Position numbers and translations under genes: made by a program. From Bacillota bacterium (lineage in GTDB: Bacteria; Bacillota; Sulfobacillia; JAJYWN01; JAJZPE01): a stretch of DNA of 38,445 bases. The stretch lies in NCBI GenBank assembly GCA_021787335.1, contig JAJYMC010000046.1, positions 1-38,445 of the forward strand, in the 5' to 3' direction. Below are positions 17,352 to 24,415 of this stretch, piece by piece. Position 1 is the first letter of the stretch. Each line of letters starts with the position of its first letter. The notes beneath the pieces are model-generated. The model did no database searches, was not told the DNA's origin, and saw only the letters and a list, made by a program, of their open reading frames with translations.

Positions 17352-18446
17352 CTAGCCCGAGTGACGGAAGTTGACGATGTCGCCGTCTTTGACGCTGTAC
17401 TCCTTGCCCTCCAGGCGGAGGAGACCGTGCGCCTTGATTTCGTTCATCGAATTGTGCTCCTTCATCGCGTCAAAGGAACAGACCTCGGCCTTGATGAAGC
17501 CGCGCTCGATGTCGGTGTGGATCTTGCCGGCCGCCCGCTTAGCGTCGGTGCCGCGCTTGATGGTCCACGCCCGGACCTCGTCCTCACCGACGGTGAAGAA
17601 TGAGATCAGGTCGAGATGGTGGTAAGCGGCTCGGGCCAGGCGGTCGAGGCCGCCCTCGGTCAGACCATACTCGCCCATGAAGGTCCGGCGGTCCTCGGGA
17701 GGCAGCTCGCTCAGCTCCGCCTCGACCCGGCCGGAGAACTCGACGACCGGCGTCTCGAGGGCGGCGCCGAAGGCGGCCAACCCGTCGCGGGACGGGTAGG
17801 ACTGCTTCCTCAACTGCTCCTCGTCGAGATTGGCGGCGATGATCAACGGCTTTAGCGTGAGAAAGGCGTATCCGCGAAGAATCGCCTTCTCCTCTTCACT
17901 CAGGCCGAGGCTGGCGATGAGCCGTCCTTCTTCGAGGGCGGTGCGGCAGCGTTCCAGGATCGGGATCTCCGCCTCCTGTTCCTTGCTCCGGTTGCGGGTC
18001 TTCCCAAGGACCTCGAGGCGCTTCTCGACCACGCCGAGGTCCGACACGGACAGTTCGAAGATGACGTCCTGGACGTCGCGCAGCGGGTCGATCTTCCCGT
18101 CGGTCGCCGGCACGCTTTCATTGGCAAAAGCGCGGGCGACCAGGATGATGGCATCGACGTTGCGGATCTCGGCGAGGAACTGGTTGGCCCCGCCCCGGCC
18201 CCCCCCACCGACCTCGCGGCTCAGGCCCGGCAGGTCGATGAACTGGATGCGGGCGTGGATGGTCCGCTCCGGTTTGTAGAGCTCGGAAAGGAAGTCGACC
18301 CGCGGGTCGGCCACCTTGGCCACGCCGACGTTCCGCTCGGACTTCCCGGTCCAGCCGGCGGCCGAGGTCACCGCCGAACCCCCGGTGAGGAGATTGAAGA
18401 TGGTCGTCTTGCCGGTGGCCGGCAGGCCGACGAGGCCGATGTCCAT
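17352..18446 (-). CDS. ychF: YchF/Ola1-type P-loop NTPase
   Basis: Obg-like ATPase that binds ribosomes and is linked to translation and stress; 364 aa, the normal length. The P-loop is GLPATGKTT (7-15), where most YchF proteins have a NVGKS-type loop. The G3 segment DLPGLSREVGGGGRG and a NLDE segment replacing NKxD (the feature that makes the family prefer ATP) are present. The C-terminal TGS domain runs from about 280 (AWTIKRGTDAKRAAGKIHTD to FRHSG). ATG 18446 has AAGGAGG 8 nt upstream; the longer frame from 18506 runs into a hairpin and is rejected. It lies downstream of the tRNA cluster on the same strand. Confidence 0.93.
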   Translation of the reverse strand: MDIGLVGLPATGKTTIFNLLTGGSAVTSAAGWTGKSERNVGVAKVADPRVDFLSELYKPERTIHARIQFIDLPGLSREVGGGGRGGANQFLAEIRNVDAIILVARAFANESVPATDGKIDPLRDVQDVIFELSVSDLGVVEKRLEVLGKTRNRSKEQEAEIPILERCRTALEEGRLIASLGLSEEEKAILRGYAFLTLKPLIIAANLDEEQLRKQSYPSRDGLAAFGAALETPVVEFSGRVEAELSELPPEDRRTFMGEYGLTEGGLDRLARAAYHHLDLISFFTVGEDEVRAWTIKRGTDAKRAAGKIHTDIERGFIKAEVCSFDAMKEHNSMNEIKAHGLLRLEGKEYSVKDGDIVNFRHSG

Positions 18447-18469
18447 TGAACGTGCCTCCTTGACACAGC

Positions 18470-18495
18470 AAACGGCAGGACTGGGCCTGCCGTTT
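18470..18495 (-). terminator. Hairpin between tRNA cluster and ychF
   Basis: A 10-bp perfect stem AAACGGCAGG/CCTGCCGTTT with a 6-nt loop. On the minus strand it ends GTTTGCTG, a short T-run. It probably ends or attenuates the tRNA transcript 24 nt before the ychF start. Confidence 0.65.
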
Positions 18496-18512
18496 ACCGT
18501 ACGCACTCATTG

Positions 18513-18584
18513 AGCGGAAGACGGGATTCGGACCCGCGACCCTCGCCTTGGCAAGGCGATGCTCTACCACTGAGCTACTTCCGC
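18513..18584 (-). tRNA. tRNA-Gly (GCC)
   Basis: The acceptor GCGGAAG/CTTCCGC, the D-arm and the T-arm are intact. The anticodon loop is TTGCCAA. Discriminator T, the normal base for glycine. CCA is not encoded. It is the last tRNA of the six-gene unit. Confidence 0.95.
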
Positions 18585-18597
18585 GTGATACCGACGG

Positions 18598-18680
18598 TGC
18601 GGGCGGGGAGACTTGAACTCCCACGGGGATAACCCCAACGGATCCTAAGTCCGTAGCGTCTGCCGTTCCGCCACGCCCGC
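18598..18680 (-). tRNA. tRNA-Leu (UAG)
   Basis: Acceptor GCGGGCG/CGCCCGC, anticodon loop CTTAGGA, and the long class II variable arm (GGGGTTATCCCC) expected of tRNA-Leu. Discriminator A. The 3' end reads CCG, so CCA is not encoded. Confidence 0.95.
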
Positions 18681-18688
18681 GGGACCTG

Positions 18689-18760
18689 TGGGCCATGATG
18701 GGGTCGAACCATCCACACCCCGCTTAAAAGGCGGGTGCTCTACCGCTGAGCTAATGGCCC
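18689..18760 (-). tRNA. tRNA-Lys (UUU)
   Basis: Acceptor GGGCCAT/ATGGCCC, anticodon loop CTTTTAA on a CCCGC/GCGGG stem, discriminator A. CCA is not encoded. Confidence 0.95.
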
Positions 18761-18764
18761 AAGA

Positions 18765-18839
18765 TGGCTGGGGCGGTTGGATTCGAACCAACGAATGCAG
18801 GATCCAAAGTCCCGTGCCTTACCACTTGGCTACGCCCCA
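18765..18839 (-). tRNA. tRNA-Gln (UUG)
   Basis: Acceptor TGGGGCG/CGCCCCA, anticodon loop CTTTGGA, discriminator G. The terminal CCA is encoded, unlike most neighbours. The 5' base U1, paired with A72, is typical of tRNA-Gln. It lies only 4 nt upstream of tRNA-Lys. Confidence 0.95.
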
Positions 18840-18878
18840 GTATGTGACCCGGCCGACGGATGACCGACGGCCGTCCCG

Positions 18879-18952
18879 CGCGCCCGGCAGGACTCGAACC
18901 TGCGACCTGCTGGTTCGAAGCCAGCCACTCTATCCAGCTGAGCTACGAGCGC
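18879..18952 (-). tRNA. tRNA-Arg (UCG)
   Basis: Acceptor GCGCTCG/CGGGCGC with one T-G pair, anticodon loop CTTCGAA, discriminator G. CCA is not encoded. Reads CGN-box arginine codons, mainly CGA/CGG. Confidence 0.94.
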
Positions 18953-19017
18953 GTATGTTATTGAACGCCCCGGCCCCAGCCTTGATGACATCGGACCTGA
19001 GGCATCGTCCGGACTTG

Positions 19018-19092
19018 GGTGAATGACGGGGCTCGAACCCGCGGCCTCCAGGGCCACAACCTGGCGCTCTAACCAGCTGAGCTACATCCACC
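19018..19092 (-). tRNA. tRNA-His (GUG)
   Basis: Acceptor GTGGATG/CATTCAC with the extra 5' G(-1) at 19092 opposite discriminator C, the histidine identity pair. Anticodon loop TTGTGGC. CCA is not encoded. It is the first gene of the six-tRNA unit. Confidence 0.95.
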
Positions 19093-19136
19093 ATGGCTTT
19101 GGCGGGCTCGAAAAAAGCCCACGTTCAGCAAACTTT

Positions 19137-19165
19137 ATCTTAACATAGGCGAACGGTGAATTCAA
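19137..19165 (-). promoter_or_regulatory. Promoter of the six-tRNA unit (His to Gly)
   Basis: TTGAAT (19165-19160), a 17-bp spacer and TAAGAT (19142-19137), about 45 nt upstream of tRNA-His. The region is AT-rich against its surroundings. A short GGGCT/AGCCC stem lies in the leader (19104-19120). Confidence 0.82.
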
Positions 19166-19261
19166 GCCACGCCGCGCCGGCCGTGTCGCCGGCCGTCGGC
19201 GACGCCATAATAAGACCAGCTACACGACGGTGCTCAGCGGCGCCGTGATGGGTTTTCCGAC

Positions 19262-19288
19262 AAAAAAGGCTTGCGGACGAGCCCGCAA
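19262..19288 (-). terminator. Terminator of the Gly-Arg tRNA unit
   Basis: On the minus strand TTGCGG/CCGCAA with a 6-nt loop is followed by GCC and six T. It separates the upstream two-tRNA unit from the six-tRNA unit. Confidence 0.85.
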
Positions 19289-19304
19289 ACCTCTGACGAC
19301 GAAA

Positions 19305-19380
19305 TGGCGCGCCTGGCAGGAATCGAACCTGCGGCCAGCTGCTTAGAAGGCAGCTGCTCTATCCCCTGAGCTACAGGCGC
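19305..19380 (-). tRNA. tRNA-Arg (UCU)
   Basis: Acceptor GCGCCTG/CAGGCGC, anticodon loop CTTCTAA, discriminator G, and encoded CCA. Reads AGA/AGG. Confidence 0.95.
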
Positions 19381-19388
19381 AGCGCTTG

Positions 19389-19459
19389 AGCGGGTGATGG
19401 GAATCGAACCCACGTGTCAAGCTTGGAAGGCTCGCGCTCTACCATTGAGCTACACCCGC
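19389..19459 (-). tRNA. tRNA-Gly (UCC)
   Basis: Acceptor GCGGGTG/CACCCGC, anticodon loop CTTCCAA on a CGAGC/GCTTG stem, discriminator T. CCA is not encoded. First gene of its unit, 8 nt upstream of tRNA-Arg(UCU). Confidence 0.95.
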
Positions 19460-19505
19460 GATTTGACGGCTCGTGAAGGCGAATCACCGGTCGATTCGCT
19501 TACAC

Positions 19506-19535
19506 AGTATAGCATAAACCGAATGACGGCGTCAA
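19506..19535 (-). promoter_or_regulatory. Promoter of the Gly(UCC)-Arg(UCU) tRNA unit
   Basis: TTGACG (19535-19530), an 18-bp spacer and TATACT (19511-19506), about 47 nt upstream of tRNA-Gly. Close to consensus. Confidence 0.85.
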
Positions 19536-19536
19536 A

Positions 19537-19564
19537 ATCGGTAGCACTGAATCGGTAGCACTGA
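19537..19564. repeat. Perfect 14-bp tandem duplication next to a tRNA promoter
   Basis: ATCGGTAGCACTGA occurs twice in direct succession (19537-19550 and 19551-19564), one base beyond the -35 box of the tRNA promoter, in the place where an UP-like element or activator site would be. Confidence 0.9.
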
Positions 19565-19586
19565 AACAAGGCGACGACGGGATTTC

Positions 19587-19730
19587 TTAAGCTTTCGGTG
19601 GTTCAGAAGATCTCTTGGTCAGCGACTTCTCCAGCCTCTCCAGACTCGCCGCCATCTTGTTCGTATTGCTCCAGATGTTCATCAGGGCGAAGCCAATCAT
19701 GAACAGTAGGAAAAGCACCAGGAAGTCCAC
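19587..19730 (-). CDS. Small membrane protein with coiled-coil tail (47 aa)
   Basis: Not a named family. GTG 19730 has GAGGTG about 6 nt upstream. Residues 2-20 are one strongly hydrophobic helix (DFLVLFLLFMIGFALMNIW). Residues 24-40 form an amphipathic, charged helix (KMAASLERLEKSLTKR) with heptad-like Leu spacing, and a Pro-containing tail ends it. The likely topology is an N-terminal anchor with the helix facing the cytosol. It lies 68 nt after the parvulin gene on the same strand with a hairpin between, so it may be a downstream operon member. The same size class and parts occur in the 55-aa gene at 2671. Confidence 0.68.
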   Translation of the reverse strand: MDFLVLFLLFMIGFALMNIWSNTNKMAASLERLEKSLTKRSSEPPKA

Positions 19731-19761
19731 GCGTCACACCTCGCTCGTTCGAAAGGTGAGC

Positions 19762-19787
19762 CGAGGCCGGGGGCATCCCCGGCCTCG
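19762..19787 (-). terminator. Strong hairpin after the parvulin gene
   Basis: An 11-bp perfect stem CGAGGCCGGGG/CCCCGGCCTCG with a GCAT loop, 12 nt past the stop. There is no U-tract on the minus strand, so it may protect the mRNA end or give partial termination before the 47-aa gene. Confidence 0.55.
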
Positions 19788-19798
19788 ACTTCACTCGT

Positions 19799-20719
19799 TC
19801 ACTTGCCCGTGAGGGTGTTGGTGATCTTCGCCGTGGCCTGGAGGGCCTGCATCCAGGTCTGGTATTGGGCGCTGACCCCATCCGAGATGACCGCTTCCTT
19901 GACTTCGGCCTTACTCGCTTCGAACGTCGGGGCCTGACCGGTGACCGAGAGCAGCTGGATGATGTGCCAACCGTACTGCGTCTCGACCGGCTGGGAGATC
20001 TCGTTCGGCTTGAGGGCGAAGGTGGCCGCCTCGAAGGCCGGGTCCATCTGACCGTGGCCGAAGGTGCCCAGGTCGCCGCCCTGAGCCTTGTTGGTGTCGT
20101 CGGTGGACTTGGCCTTGGCCAGGGTGGCGAAGTCGGCGCCCTTGTCCAACTGCGCCTTGATGGCCTTCGCCTCGGCCTCGGTGGCTACGAGGATGTGCCG
20201 GGCGTGGAACTGCCGCTTGTCGAAGTCGTTGGTGTGGTCCTGGAAGTACGTCTGCAGGGTGGCGTCATCGGTCTTGACGTCCTTGCCGAGGATCTTCTCG
20301 ACCTTCAACTGGAACCGGACGTTGTCCTTGAGGTTGTCCATGGTCATCCCGTTGGCCTGGAGGACCTGGTTCAGCTTGTCGTCGCCGCCGACCTTGTTCT
20401 TCAGCTGAGTGATCTTGGCCGTGATGTCGGCGTCGGTGACGGTGCCGCCGGCCTTCTTCAGCTCCAGGTCGAGCAGCTTCTCGGTGATGAGTTGGTCGAG
20501 GCTGCTGGGTCCATAGTCGGTGACCATCCGGTCGTACAGCTGGGCCTTGGTGATGGCCGCGCCGTTCACGCTGGCCACGGCCTGGGACTCAAGCTTGCCG
20601 CTCGAGCGGCCGATGGCATAGCCCCCGCCCCCGCCGATGAGCAAGGCGAGCACGATGATAATGATGGTCGCCGCCCGCGAGAACGGCGCGATGGGCTGAA
20701 CTGGGTTCGATCTGGACAA
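19799..20719 (-). CDS. Membrane-anchored parvulin-type peptidyl-prolyl isomerase (PrsA/SurA-like)
   Basis: Extracytoplasmic foldase of 306 aa. A transmembrane anchor (residues 16-38, AATIIIIVLALLIGGGGGYAIG) without a lipobox is followed by a helical chaperone part (VASVNGAAITKAQLYDRM, SurA_N-like, 48-145). A parvulin domain runs from about 171 to 260 (FHARHILVAT, GGDLGTFGHGQM, ETQYGWHIIQLL). Because PrsA of Bacillus is a lipoprotein, this is a TM-anchored relative. The TTG start at 20719 is chosen for GGAGG 8 nt upstream. It lies 48 nt after the GntR gene on the same strand and may be co-transcribed with it. Confidence 0.9.
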   Translation of the reverse strand: MSRSNPVQPIAPFSRAATIIIIVLALLIGGGGGYAIGRSSGKLESQAVASVNGAAITKAQLYDRMVTDYGPSSLDQLITEKLLDLELKKAGGTVTDADITAKITQLKNKVGGDDKLNQVLQANGMTMDNLKDNVRFQLKVEKILGKDVKTDDATLQTYFQDHTNDFDKRQFHARHILVATEAEAKAIKAQLDKGADFATLAKAKSTDDTNKAQGGDLGTFGHGQMDPAFEAATFALKPNEISQPVETQYGWHIIQLLSVTGQAPTFEASKAEVKEAVISDGVSAQYQTWMQALQATAKITNTLTGK

Positions 20720-20767
20720 TCCGGTCTCCTCCTCTGGGGCCAGCCGGCTGAAACAGCGCCGGGGCTG

Positions 20768-21505
20768 TCACATGTTTGGTTCGATCTTTCCCATGCTGCA
20801 GAGCGGAACGATGGAGGTGTTGAAGTAGATCTCGGCATGGAGCACCGGGCGGTCGGCCAAGTCGTACATGACCTCATCCCAACTGAAGATGGGTTCACCG
20901 ACGGGCAACCGCAGGGCCTTGCTGACTTGCTTGTCGACGATCCGGGCCTTGAACCAGGCGATGCGGTGGGTGACCTCGAGGCCGCAGGCCCGCTTGACGG
21001 TGCTGTAGATGTTGTCCGGGGCCGTCCAGGCGTTGGGGTCCTTGACCAACACCAGCGGAAAGCGGATGACGCAGTAGATGGCGGGTTTGTCGTCGGCGCA
21101 GTAGGTCCGTTCGAGGACGTGCAGCCCATCACCCTTGGCGATCGACAAGGGGGCGGCAAGCTCGGTGGACGCCACTTCGTTGTGGGTCCGGCTGATCAGG
21201 ACAGCCTTGTTGTAGCCGGCGCTGCGAATCATCTGGTTGAAGTCGACGATCGTCTCGATCCGCGCCTTGGCCCCAAGGGCGCTGGGATGGATGAAGGTGC
21301 CGATTCCCTGCCGCTTGGTGACCAGCCCTTCCCGCTCCATGGCCAGAAGCGTCTCGCGGATGGTCGCCCGGCTGACCCCCAGCCTCAAGGCCAGGGCGCT
21401 TTCCGACGGAAGGCGGTTGTCGGCCTGCACCCTCATCTCGCTCAGGTTCTCGGTAAGCAGTTCCCGTACGCGCTCATGAAGCGGTGCGGCCGCTAGCCGT
21501 TTCAT
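20768..21505 (-). CDS. GntR/HutC-family transcriptional regulator with UTRA domain
   Basis: DNA-binding repressor-type protein of 245 aa that senses a small metabolite. The N-terminal winged helix-turn-helix is at residues 10-72 (LPSESALALRLGVSRATIRETL, GLVTKRQGIGTF). Residues about 95-240 are a UTRA ligand-binding domain (LHVLERTYCADDKPAIYCVIRFP). ATG 21505 follows GGGAGGGG. The ligand is unknown. No sugar or amino-acid operon lies adjacent, but sequence words upstream of folB and upstream of the divergent catabolic cluster are shared (see findings), so it may control that cluster. Confidence 0.9.
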   Translation of the reverse strand: MKRLAAAPLHERVRELLTENLSEMRVQADNRLPSESALALRLGVSRATIRETLLAMEREGLVTKRQGIGTFIHPSALGAKARIETIVDFNQMIRSAGYNKAVLISRTHNEVASTELAAPLSIAKGDGLHVLERTYCADDKPAIYCVIRFPLVLVKDPNAWTAPDNIYSTVKRACGLEVTHRIAWFKARIVDKQVSKALRLPVGEPIFSWDEVMYDLADRPVLHAEIYFNTSIVPLCSMGKIEPNM

Positions 21506-21837
21506 CTTGCCCCTCCCTGGTCGCCGCGGTCTGCAGACTGCCCCAACTCGGCCCGGCGGCCGAAGGCTTCAATGCCGCGGTTCTTCAAAGGTGTGTTCGC
21601 CGGGTGCAGCCGTTTCCCTCTTTTGCGGTCGCCCGGTCATTATTGGGTGGCAAGGCAAAACTCGTCATCCATGGGCCACGACCAGGAAGAACAGGATGCA
21701 TTCGTCGCCATCGAATGGCGGCCGGCGGCAGGAAATCGGCAGACCGCGGGCGTAGTCTTACATGCTTGTCAGACGTCTAGCCATTAGTCGGCGGCGGTTG
21801 CTAGACGAGACTATAAGATGAAAGGAGCTGAACGACC
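21506..21837. promoter_or_regulatory. Divergent control region between GntR regulator and folB
   Basis: About 330 bp. Near folB lies an inverted repeat, CGTCTAGC (21774-21781) and GCTAGACG (21800-21807), separated by 18 bp. The palindrome AGACGTCT overlaps its left arm. A possible -10 (TATAAG, 21812-21817) follows at once but has no good -35. This looks like a repressor operator overlapping a promoter. The rest holds no credible gene. Confidence 0.5.
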
Positions 21838-22209
21838 TTGAAGGACACGTTGATCTGCAAGGGCATGGCCTTCTACAGCTATCACGGCGACGCTCAGGAG
21901 GAGACCGTCCTCGGCCAGAAGTTCACCATCGACCTCGAGCTCGAGTACGACATGAGCGAGCTCATCGCCCAGGACAGGCTGAGCGGGTTCGGCTACGTCG
22001 AGGCCTATCAGACGACCAAGCGGGTGGTCACCGAAGAAAGGTACAACCTCATCCAAAAGCTGGCCGAGCGCGTCGTCGAAGAGATCTTCAAGCTGAAGCC
22101 GGACTGCCGGGCGACGATCACCGTGATCAAACCCGGAGCGCCGGCCGGAGGCTACATGGACTACGCCGCCGTCCGGCTGGTCCGCGAAGGCCCCGCTTAC
22201 CGAGGGTAG
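21838..22209 (+). CDS. folB: Dihydroneopterin aldolase
   Basis: Folate pathway enzyme that splits 7,8-dihydroneopterin to 6-hydroxymethyl-dihydropterin and glycolaldehyde; 123 aa. Visible family features are FYSYHG (12-17), EETVLGQ with the pterin-side Glu22, GYVEAYQ with Tyr53, NLIQKLAERV (70-79) and TVIKPGAP with the catalytic Lys98. These agree with Glu22, Tyr54 and Lys100 of the S. aureus enzyme. The TTG start has AAAGGAG about 10 nt upstream. It is alone: folP and folK are not next to it. Upstream lies a candidate operator. Confidence 0.92.
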   Translation: MKDTLICKGMAFYSYHGDAQEETVLGQKFTIDLELEYDMSELIAQDRLSGFGYVEAYQTTKRVVTEERYNLIQKLAERVVEEIFKLKPDCRATITVIKPGAPAGGYMDYAAVRLVREGPAYRG

Positions 22210-22231
22210 ACACAGAAGCGCTCAAAACGAG

Positions 22232-22268
22232 GGGGGGAAGGGCGGCGTAAGGCGCCGCGCTTCCCCCC
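22232..22268. terminator. Bidirectional terminator between folB and the flavoprotein gene
   Basis: GGGGGGAAG/CTTCCCCCC plus an inner GCGGCG/CGCCGC stem. TTTCT lies close by on the plus strand, and CGTTTTG on the minus strand. It sits between two convergent stop codons (22209 and 22277). Confidence 0.85.
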
Positions 22269-22276
22269 CATGCTTT

Positions 22277-22879
22277 CTAGCCGTCCTTCTCCGCGACCAG
22301 TTTCGCCCCCGCGGCTCGGGCTTCGTCCAACGCTTCCTTGAGCGGCGAGGCGCCCGGGTCGGGGGTCATCCAGTCGGTGTACGGCAGGAGGACCGTGCCG
22401 ACCAGTTCGGTGTTGATGTGTCGGAAGCACGACTTGACGATGCGGACCTGCTTCTCAAAGACCTCCGGGCCGTAGCTCCCACTGACCCCGACGAAGATCC
22501 CGCGCTTCGGGCGCTGGACCCTGGTGACGAACCTCATCTTCCGCGCCGCCGGGTCGGCCTCGGTCCGGGTGAACTGGTAGCAGCGGTCGATGAAGGCTTT
22601 GGTCAGGGCGTTGAGCTCGTAGTAGTAGGTCGGCGCGCCGAGGACGAGGCCGTCGACCTCTTCGAAGGCCACGCCCAGGCGGGCCATGTCGTCCTTCTGG
22701 GCGCAGGTCGGGTGGGTGCGGCAGTAGTCGCAGTTCAAACAGAACTTTATCCGCAGGTCACGGAGGTAGAGCTTGTCGCACTCGGCCCCGGCCTCCCGGG
22801 CGCCGTCGAGGACGGCCGTGACCAGTTGATCAGTGTAACGACGCCGGCGTGGGCTCCCGACCAGACCAAGCACCCTCAC
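22277..22879 (-). CDS. Iron-sulfur flavoprotein (NADPH-dependent FMN reductase family)
   Basis: Flavodoxin-fold redox protein of 200 aa. FMN-binding parts are GLVGSPRRRRYTDQL (5-19) and GAPTYYYELNALTKAFIDR (81-99). The compact cysteine motif C47-x2-C50-x2-C53-x5-C59 is that of archaeal and clostridial iron-sulfur flavoproteins, which bind a 4Fe-4S cluster. The GTG start overlaps the kinase stop (GTGA), so it is translationally coupled as the last gene of the leftward catabolic operon. It probably passes electrons for an oxidation or reduction in that pathway. Partner and substrate are unknown. An anaerobic or microaerophilic host is suggested. Confidence 0.88.
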   Translation of the reverse strand: MRVLGLVGSPRRRRYTDQLVTAVLDGAREAGAECDKLYLRDLRIKFCLNCDYCRTHPTCAQKDDMARLGVAFEEVDGLVLGAPTYYYELNALTKAFIDRCYQFTRTEADPAARKMRFVTRVQRPKRGIFVGVSGSYGPEVFEKQVRIVKSCFRHINTELVGTVLLPYTDWMTPDPGASPLKEALDEARAAGAKLVAEKDG

Positions 22880-24402
22880 GTCGTCGCCCCCTTCCCGCGA
22901 TTGCCCTCGGCCTCATCGGTCAGGGCCCGGTGGAGGGGAAGGTAGCAGTCCTCCAAACGGTCCGAGACCTGCCGGTAGACGGAATACATCCGTCGGTAGA
23001 CGGCGTTGGCGGCGGCGTCCGGGACGGTGGTCTCGGTCACCGGCAGCCAATCATGGACCTGCCGGAAGCTCATCAGGTGCCCGGTCGCGTAGGCGGCCAG
23101 GAAGGCCGCGCCCAACGGGCCTTCCGCCTTGGAAACGTATTCGATGGGCCGGCCGAGGGCATCGGACATGATCTGGCGCCACAGACGGCTGGTCGCTCCG
23201 CCACCGGTGGCCACCACTCGGCGGACCAGCGGGTCAAGGTCGGTCATGGAATCCAGGACGCCATAGGCGAAGGACTCGAGGGCCGCCCGGAAGACGTGGC
23301 CCTTGGTGTGGAAGGTGCTCAGACCGAAGACGGTCCCTCGGGCCAGGGCGTTGGCGGTCGGCGTGCGCCGCCCCAACAGGTGGGGGAGGAAGACGAGCCC
23401 GTCGGCTCCCGGCGGCGTGGCCGCCGCCTCCGCGTCGAGCAACGCGTACGGACTGCCCCCGGCGCGGGCCGCCTCGGCCGTCTCGGCCTGCCCGAACTGG
23501 TCGCGGAACCAGCGGACGAGGTCGCCGGTGGTCAGGATGGACGCGCCGAAGCGGACGAGCCCGCGTTTGTCGCTCAGATGAACCGTCCGGACGACACTCT
23601 CCAGGTCGACCAGGCAGATGATGGAGGTTCCGGCCGAGGCGAAGTTGATCATCATGTCACCGGGCTCGACGCAGCCCGACCCGAGAAGAGCGAAGAACGA
23701 GTCGCCCGTGCCGCAGACGACCGGCGTCCCCGGGGCCAGGCCGGTCTCGCTTGCCGCCTCTTCCGTGACCCCGCCGACGATATCGGCCGTCGTATGGATC
23801 GGCGGGAGGAGGCGGGTCGGCACGCCCAGCCGCTCGCACCAGGCTTTGTCCCAGGCGAGGCGGCCTCGGTCGAAGATCCCGCCCCACATGGCGGCGTTGT
23901 CGACGTCGATGGAGTACTCGCCGGTCAAGCGGAAAATGGCGTAGCTGTTGGCGGAGAGGACGACCGCGGATCGGCGGAAGATCTCCGGCTCATGCCGCTT
24001 CACCCAGAGGAGTTTGGGCAGGACCAGCTCCAGGGTGATCGGCTCGGGCAGGACCGCGTTGACCTCAGCCAGCTCGGTCACGGCTCGGTTGTCCGAGTAA
24101 AGGATGCCGTTCCTCAGGACGTGGCCGCTCTCGTCCACGAAGCCCAGACAGGGAGTGAGCCCGCTGACGGCGACGCCGGCCACCCGCCGGGGGTCGACCC
24201 CCGCCGCGCCCAGCACCGCCCGGGTGACGGCGCGGACGTCCTCCCACCAGGCCTGCTCGGCCTGGTGTTCGGCCCACCCCGGACGCGGTCTTATCACCGG
24301 GTGCTCGACGTAGTGACGGGCCAGTACCTGCCCGTCAAGGTCGGCCAGGGTGCCCTTGGTGCCCAGCGTGCCGATATCCAGCCCGAGAAAAAGCGGCTTC
24401 AT
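22876..24402 (-). CDS. FGGY-family carbohydrate kinase (xylulokinase-like)
   Basis: ATP-dependent sugar or polyol kinase of 508 aa. The N-terminal phosphate-1 loop is LGLDIGTLGTKG (6-17). GWAEHQAEQAWW (42-53) is a xylulokinase-type signature, and the catalytic base is Asp234 in CGTGDSFFALLGSG. The adenosine loop ATGGGATSRLWRQIMSDALG lies near the C-terminus. ATG 24402 follows GGGGGAG and is 13 nt after the dehydrogenase stop. The exact sugar is not readable; FGGY members act on xylulose, ribulose, erythritol, glycerol and autoinducer-2, among others. Position beside a polyol-type dehydrogenase and an aldolase suggests oxidise-phosphorylate-split chemistry. Confidence 0.92.
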   Translation of the reverse strand: MKPLFLGLDIGTLGTKGTLADLDGQVLARHYVEHPVIRPRPGWAEHQAEQAWWEDVRAVTRAVLGAAGVDPRRVAGVAVSGLTPCLGFVDESGHVLRNGILYSDNRAVTELAEVNAVLPEPITLELVLPKLLWVKRHEPEIFRRSAVVLSANSYAIFRLTGEYSIDVDNAAMWGGIFDRGRLAWDKAWCERLGVPTRLLPPIHTTADIVGGVTEEAASETGLAPGTPVVCGTGDSFFALLGSGCVEPGDMMINFASAGTSIICLVDLESVVRTVHLSDKRGLVRFGASILTTGDLVRWFRDQFGQAETAEAARAGGSPYALLDAEAAATPPGADGLVFLPHLLGRRTPTANALARGTVFGLSTFHTKGHVFRAALESFAYGVLDSMTDLDPLVRRVVATGGGATSRLWRQIMSDALGRPIEYVSKAEGPLGAAFLAAYATGHLMSFRQVHDWLPVTETTVPDAAANAVYRRMYSVYRQVSDRLEDCYLPLHRALTDEAEGNRGKGATT

Positions 24403-24415
24403 TGGCTCTCCCCCG

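Noticed and set aside
18446-18506. N-terminal extension of YchF to 18506
   Set aside because: It would translate through a strong hairpin and lacks a ribosome site; ATG 18446 has AAGGAGG and matches family length.
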